From Candidatus Obscuribacter sp. (GTDB lineage Bacteria > Cyanobacteriota > Vampirovibrionia > Obscuribacterales > Obscuribacteraceae), in assembly GCA_021772095.1 (NCBI GenBank), contig JADYXR010000098.1, positions 1 to 35,502 on the forward strand: 35,502 nt of DNA. The letters run 5' to 3'. Position 1 is the first letter of the stretch. Each line of letters begins with the position of its first letter. Both the position numbers and the translations under genes were made by a program. The notes beneath the pieces are model-generated. The model was not told where the DNA came from. It worked only from the letters and a program-made list of their open reading frames with translations, and searched no databases. Of the stretch, positions 1-6,806 are shown one piece after another.

Positions 1-24
1 ATGCGCAGCAATCTGATTCTATGA
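1..24 (+). CDS. 3' end of an upstream gene (partial, tentative)
   Basis: A frame open from the window edge ends in TGA at 22-24. This stop overlaps the ATG of the next gene at 21-23 as ATGA, the usual layout of translationally coupled genes. Only the last seven codons are visible, so nothing can be said about function. It could be a chance stop; the ATGA overlap is the only support. Confidence 0.3.
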   Translation: MRSNLIL

Positions 25-326
25 GTTCGTCATCTAGTTCAGAGATTCAAACGGCCGGCGCAAACGCGGACAAGCCGCGCAGCGCCAGGCAAAGTTATCA
101 GGATTTGCGAAAAATTCAGGCGGATAAAACCATTCCGCAACCCAAACCGCAGTCGGCAGACGGCTCGAGTTTCGACCTGGAAACATTAATCCAGCATTAC
201 AAGCATTTTTCGCATCAGCTAATCGAAATCACAGGGCAACTCCGCCGATCCAATCCCGGACTCTACAGAATCGCTGTCATCCTGGCAATCACGGCGTTAG
301 TGGTGGTTGTGCTTATCCTGCGATGA
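21..326 (+). CDS. small tail-anchored membrane protein, unknown function
   Basis: This encodes 101 residues. The first ~75 are polar and low in complexity (Ser-rich start, then a Lys/Pro/Gln-rich stretch), followed by an amphipathic segment around residues 52-80. One hydrophobic span lies at about residues 83-99 and the chain ends two residues later in Leu-Arg. There is no signal peptide, so it should be a tail-anchored protein with its bulk in the cytoplasm. There is no clear Shine-Dalgarno, but the ATG overlaps an upstream stop (ATGA), which suggests coupling to a gene outside the window. I do not recognise a family. It could be an accessory subunit of whatever is encoded upstream. Confidence 0.6.
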   Translation: MSSSSSSEIQTAGANADKPRSARQSYQDLRKIQADKTIPQPKPQSADGSSFDLETLIQHYKHFSHQLIEITGQLRRSNPGLYRIAVILAITALVVVVLILR

Positions 327-361
327 GCCCTCCGGTGTGTCTTATAACCGCCCGAACAGGT

Positions 362-393
362 TTGATTGCTACTGATAGAGTGTACCTAATACT
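362..393 (+). promoter_or_regulatory. weak candidate promoter for the GGDEF-EAL gene
   Basis: TTGATT at 362-367 and TAATAC at 387-392 resemble -35 and -10 boxes, but the 19-nt spacing is long. It lies about 65 nt before the start codon. It is read by eye only. Confidence 0.25.
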
Positions 394-457
394 AGGTGGT
401 AGGCCGCACGCGCGGTGATGCTCGGGCAGAACTTCAAGTCGGGACAGCGCTTCTCTC

Positions 458-2416
458 ATGGGTCGCTTTAATTTCAAAACAGTTTTGGCATTCACAGCCG
501 CTCTGGCGATCGTTTGGGTCTGGTTTGTCTTTTGTGTGCCCGCTATTTTTCCGCTCGGTAAGAGCCTCGAAACTTGGCTTGAGCAGCGAGTTTCCATTTT
601 TCAAGAATTGCAGCTTACTCAAGAAGCGCTGCGAGACGTCGAACTCAATCATCACACGTACATCATCACTGGCGACCAACATCAGCTCGACGCGTTTCAC
701 GGGGCAGCCGAAAGTGTTCGGCACCACATGATGGTGCTCAACTCGATGCGTCAAAGCGATTCTGTTTTTGGAGAGAAAAACAGAAACCTATCAGGTCGCG
801 TTGGAATCTTGATGGATGAACTCAAGCAATCAGCTGAGGTTCGTCAAAAGCAAGGCAAGCCGCAAGCGGATCATCTAGTCGTCAAAAGCGGCGAGAACAG
901 AGAACTTCGTGAGGTCGTCCGACAAATCGTTCGGATGCAGGAAGACGAGTTTGAAGCGGTTAAAAATAAGGCTGCCGAATACAATCACATGATTGGTCCT
1001 TATCCATGGATCGTTGTGCTGATGGTGTTGGGCGGTGCCGGCGTTCTCATTCTGAGAACGATGGGTGGAAAAAACGATAGCGATAGTGCCACCACGATTA
1101 AAAACCTGACCACCGAACTTAATACCACTAAAGAACAACTCGAACGCTTGTCGCGCACGGACATGCTCACGGAAGTACTCAACCTGCGCGGTTTGGAGAA
1201 AGTAATTTCGGTCGAGGAAAATAAAATTACTCGCTCCGGCGGACATATGATCGCCGTCCTGGTAAACTGCGACAATTTTAAAAGGATAAACGAGTCATTA
1301 GGAATGGCGACCGGAGACGTGATTTTAAAAGATGTGGCGCGTCGAGTGCTTGCAACTTTGAGACCATCCGACCATGTCGCGCGCGTCGATGGTAATGACG
1401 AGTTCATCGTGATTTTGCCTGATACACAGCTCGCTTACGGGCTGCGTGTGGCGGAGCGCATTCGCACCGCTGTCTCAGAACATCCGTTGCACAGCTTGCA
1501 GGAAGTTGAGCCAGTCACAGTCAGTCTCGGCGTGGCAATGCTTCCGCATGGAGTGTCGTCCGTTCAAGAAATTATTTCTCTGACGCGCGGAGCGTTGCGC
1601 CGCAGCAAACAAACAGGCAAGAACAAAGTCTCACTGGCTAGAGAAGGTGGTGGTGCCGATGCTTCCATCAATACTAGCAATGAAGAAACGATCCAGACTC
1701 TACTCGACATCAGTAATTTCAGAACGGTGTATCAACCGATCATCGATCTGGCCACAGAACAAGTAGCCGGTTTCGAAATCTTCACGCGTGGACCGGATGG
1801 TGCCTTTGAAAATCCCGCCGATCTGTTTAGAAGTTGCATCGAAAACAACATTCTCACAAACGTCGATATGAACTGCCTCAGGCTCTGCGTCGAGATGTCG
1901 GCTGACATCGCTGAGAACATGAGAGTTCACGTCAATCTGTTTCCATCCACCATTCTCGATACTCCTATTGAAACTTTAATCGCTGCTTTTCCAAAAGACA
2001 AAGGTCGCGTTTATTGCGTCGAAATCAGCGAACAACAATTCATTGGTGATCCGTCATTCATGCGAGAACACGTTCAGAAGCTGCGCTCCGCCGGAGTTCT
2101 TGTGGCAATTGACGATATCGGGTTTGGTAGAAATTCACTGGAAACTTTGATCTTCCTGGAACCGGATGTGGTTAAAGTCGATCGCACCTACGTGACCGGT
2201 ATATCCGAAGATAAGGGTAAAGTTCGGCTGCTGAAGCGGCTTACCAACGTTGCTAAATCGCTTGGCGCCGAAGTGGTGGCAGAAGGTGTTGAACGTCGTG
2301 AGGACCTTCCTATTTTGCAAGACCTCGGCATTCACTTTGCGCAAGGTTTTCTCTGGGGCGAACTTTTGCAAGTTCTGCCTTCCAGCGCAAAAGATCAAAG
2401 AACATTATCGAAATGA
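458..2416 (+). CDS. CHASE3-GGDEF-EAL cyclic-di-GMP signalling protein, probably a phosphodiesterase
   Basis: This is a 652-residue inner-membrane sensor. A first span lies at ~10-32. A CHASE3-like extracytoplasmic domain follows at ~38-178 (note residues 57-73, with RDVELNHHTYIITGD). A second span lies at ~183-200, then a linker coil, a GGDEF domain (~228-393) and an EAL domain (~415-645). The GGDEF half is altered: the signature reads GNDEF (312-316) with one extra residue before it, and the first metal-binding Asp of the DxD pair is Asn270. The EAL half looks complete: Glu440 in GFEIFTR, then VNLFPS, VEISE, AIDDIGFG, VVKVDR, VAEGVE and QGFLWG, which supply the usual metal and catalytic residues. 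I infer c-di-GMP hydrolysis, with the GGDEF domain perhaps only binding GTP. The start codon lacks a good Shine-Dalgarno. Confidence 0.88.
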   Translation: MGRFNFKTVLAFTAALAIVWVWFVFCVPAIFPLGKSLETWLEQRVSIFQELQLTQEALRDVELNHHTYIITGDQHQLDAFHGAAESVRHHMMVLNSMRQSDSVFGEKNRNLSGRVGILMDELKQSAEVRQKQGKPQADHLVVKSGENRELREVVRQIVRMQEDEFEAVKNKAAEYNHMIGPYPWIVVLMVLGGAGVLILRTMGGKNDSDSATTIKNLTTELNTTKEQLERLSRTDMLTEVLNLRGLEKVISVEENKITRSGGHMIAVLVNCDNFKRINESLGMATGDVILKDVARRVLATLRPSDHVARVDGNDEFIVILPDTQLAYGLRVAERIRTAVSEHPLHSLQEVEPVTVSLGVAMLPHGVSSVQEIISLTRGALRRSKQTGKNKVSLAREGGGADASINTSNEETIQTLLDISNFRTVYQPIIDLATEQVAGFEIFTRGPDGAFENPADLFRSCIENNILTNVDMNCLRLCVEMSADIAENMRVHVNLFPSTILDTPIETLIAAFPKDKGRVYCVEISEQQFIGDPSFMREHVQKLRSAGVLVAIDDIGFGRNSLETLIFLEPDVVKVDRTYVTGISEDKGKVRLLKRLTNVAKSLGAEVVAEGVERREDLPILQDLGIHFAQGFLWGELLQVLPSSAKDQRTLSK

Positions 2417-2443
2417 GAAGCGACCGATCTCGAGTGAATCAAA

Positions 2444-3568
2444 ATGGCTACTGAAAAATTCACGCTAGATGACTCGATGTCGGCAGGCTGGCAGTTGCTG
2501 TCAGACAATTTCTGGACGTATGCGCGGCTTGCTTCTCTTTCGCTATTGCTGATGTTTCTGCCGGATATGGCCAGTATGGCGCTTGCTTTTAACTCCAGCG
2601 TCGCCTTTCTCTCGGTCATTTTTTTGCTGCTTTCGGTTGCTCTGAAGATCATATTGCCATTAGGTCTGATCAACATTCAAATTCGAATGGTGAATGGACA
2701 ATCAGTTTCATCTGACGATTTTTGGACACCTGCCGGCAGGTTTTTGGCTTTTCTCTGCGCCGCGCTGATATACGCATGGGTAGTGAGTTTTGGTTTGCTG
2801 ATGTTTGTGGTGCCTGGCATCATTTTCGGTATCATGTTTCAGTTCTTCCCATACTTTATCGTTGAACATAAACTGGGTCCAATTCAAGCACTGAAAGCGA
2901 GCGCTGCCATCACAGCCGGTGCGATGTGGGAGCTCTTTTTGCTTGGCGTTATGCTGGTCTTCATCAATGGAATTGCATCATTGTTTTTTGTTTTAGGCAT
3001 GGTTCCCGCTCAAATTTTTGCGCACCTGACGATGACCTCTGTATACAAAACACTACTTAATAACACACCGCCGGAGGAGCTGCCGTTTCCGTACACACCC
3101 GACAGAGCCGTGCTGGACGGCAATCTTATTCCTGGTGACCGTAACGCTGAGAGCGTCTTTCCATCGCAATCTTCAGATGCTAACGCCGTCACATTGATCG
3201 GCGATGAAAAGAATGAATTCGCAACTGGCGATGAGACGATCGTATATGATAGCCCTGCACTAGAACCGGTAAAAGTTGACGCTACACAAGCTGACCCGTT
3301 AAGTATCAGAGAAGGCGCGCGTTCAGCTGATCCACAGAAGCATGGCTCTGCTCATGCAGAGTCAGACTCGCAGAACGGTCCACCTGATCAGGAGCAAGGC
3401 TCAACTGAACCTGCGAAAGACCTGACTTTTCCAGAACAAGACGCAACTCGTTCGGAACAAGATCCAACTCGATTGAAACGAGATCCAACTCATTCGGAAC
3501 ATAATTCAGAACAAGGTTTAGTTAATCCAGTTGACAATATAGCTAGCGAAAATGACAAAACCTCTTAG
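2444..3568 (+). CDS. multi-pass membrane protein with repetitive hydrophilic tail
   Basis: This encodes 374 residues. Residues ~1-215 contain five or six membrane spans. The arrangement, an N-terminal 'W-LLSDNFW' helix and a central VPGIIFGIMFQFFPYFIVE motif followed by ALKAS, resembles the YciC / glycerophosphodiesterase-membrane-domain superfamily, whose function is mostly unknown. From ~216 to the end the protein is charged and disordered, and includes about four imperfect 7-residue units near residues 330-357, consensus E-Q-D-P-T-R-S. The gene follows the GGDEF-EAL gene by 27 nt on the same strand, so they may be co-transcribed. Its stop lies inside the longest open reading frame of the next gene. 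The family assignment is by topology and motif only. Confidence 0.75.
   Translation: MATEKFTLDDSMSAGWQLLSDNFWTYARLASLSLLLMFLPDMASMALAFNSSVAFLSVIFLLLSVALKIILPLGLINIQIRMVNGQSVSSDDFWTPAGRFLAFLCAALIYAWVVSFGLLMFVVPGIIFGIMFQFFPYFIVEHKLGPIQALKASAAITAGAMWELFLLGVMLVFINGIASLFFVLGMVPAQIFAHLTMTSVYKTLLNNTPPEELPFPYTPDRAVLDGNLIPGDRNAESVFPSQSSDANAVTLIGDEKNEFATGDETIVYDSPALEPVKVDATQADPLSIREGARSADPQKHGSAHAESDSQNGPPDQEQGSTEPAKDLTFPEQDATRSEQDPTRLKRDPTHSEHNSEQGLVNPVDNIASENDKTS
3434..3516 (+). repeat. 21-bp in-frame tandem repeat, about four units
   Basis: Units start at 3434, 3455, 3476 and 3497. The consensus begins gaacaagatccaactcg. The unit is seven codons long, so copy-number changes keep the frame. It encodes part of the polar tail of the membrane protein. 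Confidence 0.75.
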
Positions 3569-3608
3569 TAGTTTTAAAATCAACAGTACATTTGGTGGAG
3601 GACATGAC

Positions 3609-4346
3609 GTGAGATTTATTCGCAGAACAGTTGCCCTGGCAGCGCTTCTAAGTATCTCTTTTGCCGGTGTGGCTTATGCAGATGCGCCCTTGGCAGCTGA
3701 CGCTCCTGCCCCGCCCGCGACACCACCGGCCGAAACACCGCTCGATCAGCAAAAGGATTTGCAGGGTCATGTGCAAGGTGAAGCCGTTGCGTTGGGAACA
3801 GGAATTCGCGACTTATCCAAGACGTTGCACCACTTAAAACGATCCGCGTGGGATATTTTCATTGAAGTTCAACGCCAGAACATGGTGGTTGTCGGCGAGC
3901 CGGATGTAATCGGTCCAATCATTATTCCAGCGATGCCGAGCCCTAGTGGGATGATTGGTATGGGGGGATTTCTGCCGCCGCGAAAAAAATTCCTTGATTA
4001 TTTTATGTCGCAAATATCTGATTTAACCAAGATGACTCAAACGGAAATCACTGGTTTAGTGCTTCCTGATGACGCTACTGATGAAGCAAAAGCTGAGCTG
4101 AAAATCATGACTGACACATTGGCTCAATTGCCACAGGACATCACTGCGCTGCAGGAAACCACGCAAGGACCGAACTACGACAACATGGCGATCGCTCGAG
4201 CGGCGCAGTTGATGCAGAATCACGTGCAGGACATTGAAAAAGCATCGAAGAAGCTAGATTCTGAAGCGAAAAAAGAAGTCAGCAAAACGAAAAAAGAAAT
4301 GCGCGATATCGACAAGCAAATCAAGAAAAACGAGACTGCGAAATAA
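3609..4346 (+). CDS. exported Ala/Pro-rich helical protein, unknown function
   Basis: I place the start at GTG 3609 because ggtggagga (3594-3602) sits six nt before it and a signal peptide begins directly there (basic VRFIRR, hydrophobic core, AYA-DAP cleavage region). A longer frame reaches ATG 3552 inside the previous gene but would bury the signal peptide. The product has 245 residues. After an Ala/Pro linker comes a helical region, a hydrophobic Pro/Gly/Met-rich loop in the middle (with PIIIPAMPSPSGMIGMGG), more helices and a strongly charged Lys/Glu C-terminal coiled coil. No known family is recognised. Proximity to the membrane protein upstream suggests an envelope role, but that is inference. 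Confidence 0.75.
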   Translation: MRFIRRTVALAALLSISFAGVAYADAPLAADAPAPPATPPAETPLDQQKDLQGHVQGEAVALGTGIRDLSKTLHHLKRSAWDIFIEVQRQNMVVVGEPDVIGPIIIPAMPSPSGMIGMGGFLPPRKKFLDYFMSQISDLTKMTQTEITGLVLPDDATDEAKAELKIMTDTLAQLPQDITALQETTQGPNYDNMAIARAAQLMQNHVQDIEKASKKLDSEAKKEVSKTKKEMRDIDKQIKKNETAK

Positions 4347-4366
4347 GCGGACTTTGTCGGGTGTGT

Positions 4367-5218
4367 TTAACTTCCGATGTTTTGCTGCCGAACGTAATCG
4401 CGAAGCGATAGTAACGCTGCGCGATCCCAATCGTGTCCATCTGTTCTTCGTTCATCAGCGGAAACATTTTCTGATGAGCGGTAACACGCCAGTGCTTGCG
4501 AAATAATTGCGTGATAATCGGCAGGCAAATTTTTGATTGCCCATTCGCCGCCTTCGTCTTTCGTGAAAAAGTTTTGCCAACCATTCTGGTGCTGTTCCAA
4601 TACGCGACAGCAATTGAGCACGCCATAGAACGGCGATTCCAGAATATTTTCGTTTTCCAGAATCCAATCTAAATCATCAACGATGGCAGCGCGATAATAT
4701 TCAACAGGTACGTCTCCGAAAGTCGTGTCTATTGGCGCGCCGTTCAAGCAGATGCCGAGCTTCTGAATGACCGAGCAGTATACAGCCATGTCGAAATCTT
4801 TGCTGTTCTCTGCGAAGTCGGCGGTGTCGTTTCTGAAAGCCTCTTTATGAGTCTCGCTATAGTGAAACTCGAAGGGAAGAGGATGCTGAAAATTCAAAGT
4901 GTTCGAGAGCAACACTATCGAAGTTTCAATTTCACCAATGATTGGTCGCGCGTCCGACAGATTACATAGTGCGTGTGCAGCCTTTCGACGCTGTTCCACC
5001 GACATGGAACCGTGAACAACGAAGAGTATATCCAAATCACTTTTGGGACGATAAAACGATCCCGCAGCCAAAGATCCGTGTAAATATGCACCAACGAATC
5101 CTGACGGTTCCAGCAATTCGCTAACGTCGCCAACTAGTCTCTCGACAAACTCACGAATGTCGGTGTCCGCTGTTTCCCAACTTTGCTTACGCCCTGCTGT
5201 ATGCTGATGTCGCAGCAC
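4367..5218 (-). CDS. AadA-like nucleotidyltransferase
   Basis: This is a 283-residue cytoplasmic protein. The nucleotidyltransferase signature is at residues 48-63 (G48-S49, then SDLDILFVV with Asp61 and Asp63 as metal ligands). The C-terminal half (about 180-260) matches the helical domain of ANT(3'')-type aminoglycoside adenylyltransferases: SPFYGVLNCCRVLE, then EWAIKNLP and ALACYR. That family transfers AMP to streptomycin or spectinomycin, but many homologues have unknown substrates, so I do not claim resistance. The start is GTG at 5218-5216, overlapping the TAG stop of rpiA by one base (TAGTG), so translation should be coupled to rpiA. The gene converges on the exported-protein gene, with 20 nt between the stops. 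Confidence 0.8.
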   Translation of the reverse strand: MLRHQHTAGRKQSWETADTDIREFVERLVGDVSELLEPSGFVGAYLHGSLAAGSFYRPKSDLDILFVVHGSMSVEQRRKAAHALCNLSDARPIIGEIETSIVLLSNTLNFQHPLPFEFHYSETHKEAFRNDTADFAENSKDFDMAVYCSVIQKLGICLNGAPIDTTFGDVPVEYYRAAIVDDLDWILENENILESPFYGVLNCCRVLEQHQNGWQNFFTKDEGGEWAIKNLPADYHAIISQALACYRSSENVSADERRTDGHDWDRAALLSLRDYVRQQNIGS

Positions 5219-5904
5219 TATTTCGAACGAGCCTCGATCTTGCGAACCGTTCGATTCTCGCCAACCAACACAATGTCTGCAAGGTTGATGAACAATCCAT
5301 GTTCTACAATTCCTGGTATTGATGATAATTTCTCATCGAGAGTTTTCGGATCGTCAATCAAACCAAAATCACAATCGAGAATCCAGTTGTTCTCATCGGT
5401 GATGTAAATTGAACCATCTTTTTCTTTGCGCAAAACTGGCTTGCCCTCAATGTCTTTGATTGCGTTCTCGACAACAGCGATGGAGAAAGGAACGACTTCT
5501 ACTGGCAGCTTGAAAGCACCAAGTTTGTCAACAAGTTTTTTTGAATCGACAATGATGACCACTTTTTTAGAAGCAAATGCAACGATTTTTTCGCGCAACA
5601 ATTTGCCGCCACCACCTTTAATCAGCGATAGATTTACATCAACTTCGTCACTGCCGTCGATGTCTACATCTGGCTGCACGCCGTCTTGAAGTGATACCAG
5701 TGGAATGCCTAATTCTTCTGCGAGTCTTCCAGTTTCTTCACTGGTAGGTACTCCAGTGATTTTCAAACCGGACTTAACGCGTTCGCCAAGAAGTTTGACG
5801 AAAATTAGTGATGTGGAACCGCTGCCCAGACCGACTACCATTCCATCTTCGACATAGGCGAGCGCAGCTTCCGCTGCGGCATGTTTTTCCGAATCAGATG
5901 ACAT
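5218..5904 (-). CDS. rpiA: ribose-5-phosphate isomerase A
   Basis: This enzyme interconverts ribose-5-phosphate and ribulose-5-phosphate in the pentose phosphate pathway. The sequence shows phosphate-binding GLGSGST (25-31), DGSDE (83-87) and KGGGGKLLREK (96-106), whose Glu105 corresponds to the catalytic glutamate. I chose ATG 5904 (228 residues, the usual family length) because agaggt lies five nt upstream; an in-frame GTG at 5934 would add ten residues that do not resemble the family. The gene shares one base with the downstream nucleotidyltransferase. An 11-bp direct repeat lies just upstream (see 5928-5952). Confidence 0.95.
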   Translation of the reverse strand: MSSDSEKHAAAEAALAYVEDGMVVGLGSGSTSLIFVKLLGERVKSGLKITGVPTSEETGRLAEELGIPLVSLQDGVQPDVDIDGSDEVDVNLSLIKGGGGKLLREKIVAFASKKVVIIVDSKKLVDKLGAFKLPVEVVPFSIAVVENAIKDIEGKPVLRKEKDGSIYITDENNWILDCDFGLIDDPKTLDEKLSSIPGIVEHGLFINLADIVLVGENRTVRKIEARSK

Positions 5905-5927
5905 GAATACCTCTGTTGCGTTAGAAG

Positions 5928-5952
5928 TCACCACAAATAGATCACCACAAAT
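5928..5952 (-). promoter_or_regulatory. paired direct repeat upstream of rpiA
   Basis: ATTTGTGGTGA occurs twice on the minus strand (5952-5942 and 5938-5928), 14 nt apart, just before the rpiA start. It could be a binding site for a regulator, or a chance duplication. Confidence 0.3.
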
Positions 5953-6012
5953 TAAAACGCGGTCCCGGCATTCTCCACTGATTGTTCTGCGAAGAATTAG
6001 GAACCGCGTTAT
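5948..6012 (-). terminator. possible terminator of the DUF1269 gene
   Basis: On the minus strand an 11-bp stem with one G-U pair (arms 6010-6000 and 5966-5956, core AACGCGGT / ACCGCGTT) encloses a loop of about 33 nt and is followed by TTTTAATTT. The large loop makes it an imperfect intrinsic terminator. It sits between the end of the DUF1269 gene and rpiA, where one is expected. Confidence 0.4.
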
Positions 6013-6025
6013 TTAATTTTGTACG

Positions 6026-6550
6026 TTAAACAGTTGGCGTAGCAACAGGTTCTAGTGACGCAGCTTTCGCCTGGTCAAGCACGGCCTGTAATTTCGCTTC
6101 GTCAGCGTGTGAAAGTGATGTTTGGATCACTTTACCACCGCTGCTCGAAAGTTCTGCAGCAACCTTATCTGGGGTTGCGCTTCTTACGAGAACAAACAAT
6201 GCTGAAGTTCCTGGCTGCAAGTGGCTTGCGATCTCTTTCATGAAGTTATCGTTGATTCCGAGATCTGACATCGCGCCGCTAATTGCTCCGGATGCACCAC
6301 CGATAGTGGCACCGAGTAATGGGTTCATGAAAATCAGGCCAACTAACATTCCCCAGAACGTCCCCTGGACGATACCGATTGCGGTAAGGTCGATTGCTTG
6401 GTTGAGTTTGACTTTACCGTCTTTCTTTTTGATGGCGACGACTGCGTCTTCCAAATCGATCAGGTATTCCTGTTGCAATTTTATTAGTTTCAATCTGACT
6501 TCTTCGGCTTGATATTCATTGTCATAACCGATCACGATTAATTGGCTCAT
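6026..6550 (-). CDS. DUF1269 family membrane protein
   Basis: This encodes 174 residues. It begins with SQLIVIGYDNEYQAEEV, a ferredoxin-like N-terminal half of the DUF1269 family. A Gly-rich hydrophobic hairpin at about 58-95 follows, then a second alpha/beta segment (SALFVLVRSATPDKVAAEL) and an Ala-rich tail. Function is unknown for the family, which is often linked to stress or membrane homeostasis. Two ATGs are adjacent. The second (6550) is preferred because ggag is five nt upstream, against two nt for the first (6553). It appears to be a single-gene unit, with possible promoter space at 6554-6806. Confidence 0.8.
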   Translation of the reverse strand: MSQLIVIGYDNEYQAEEVRLKLIKLQQEYLIDLEDAVVAIKKKDGKVKLNQAIDLTAIGIVQGTFWGMLVGLIFMNPLLGATIGGASGAISGAMSDLGINDNFMKEIASHLQPGTSALFVLVRSATPDKVAAELSSSGGKVIQTSLSHADEAKLQAVLDQAKAASLEPVATPTV

Positions 6551-6806
6551 CATTACTCCATGTATTCAAGGTATGCGTTTTGTATATTGTATAACGCTGT
6601 GGTTTCCCGAACGTTTCCAAGATTGCCGATTCTGCTAAAACTTAGCGAGACTGCCATTTCCTTGACCAGAACCAGCGATAAGGCGCGTCGCTGGCTCGGG
6701 CCAATGACAATCTCACTTCAATGTGAATGTCGCGTACCGCACCGCTGCCAATGAAATCTGCGCGATGTAAACAGTTCATTAGTACGTAGAGCCCGAAAAG
6801 GAACTC

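Noticed and set aside
6542..6754. 70-codon plus-strand ORF upstream of the DUF1269 gene
   Set aside because: It overlaps the DUF1269 start and promoter region and has no coding character.
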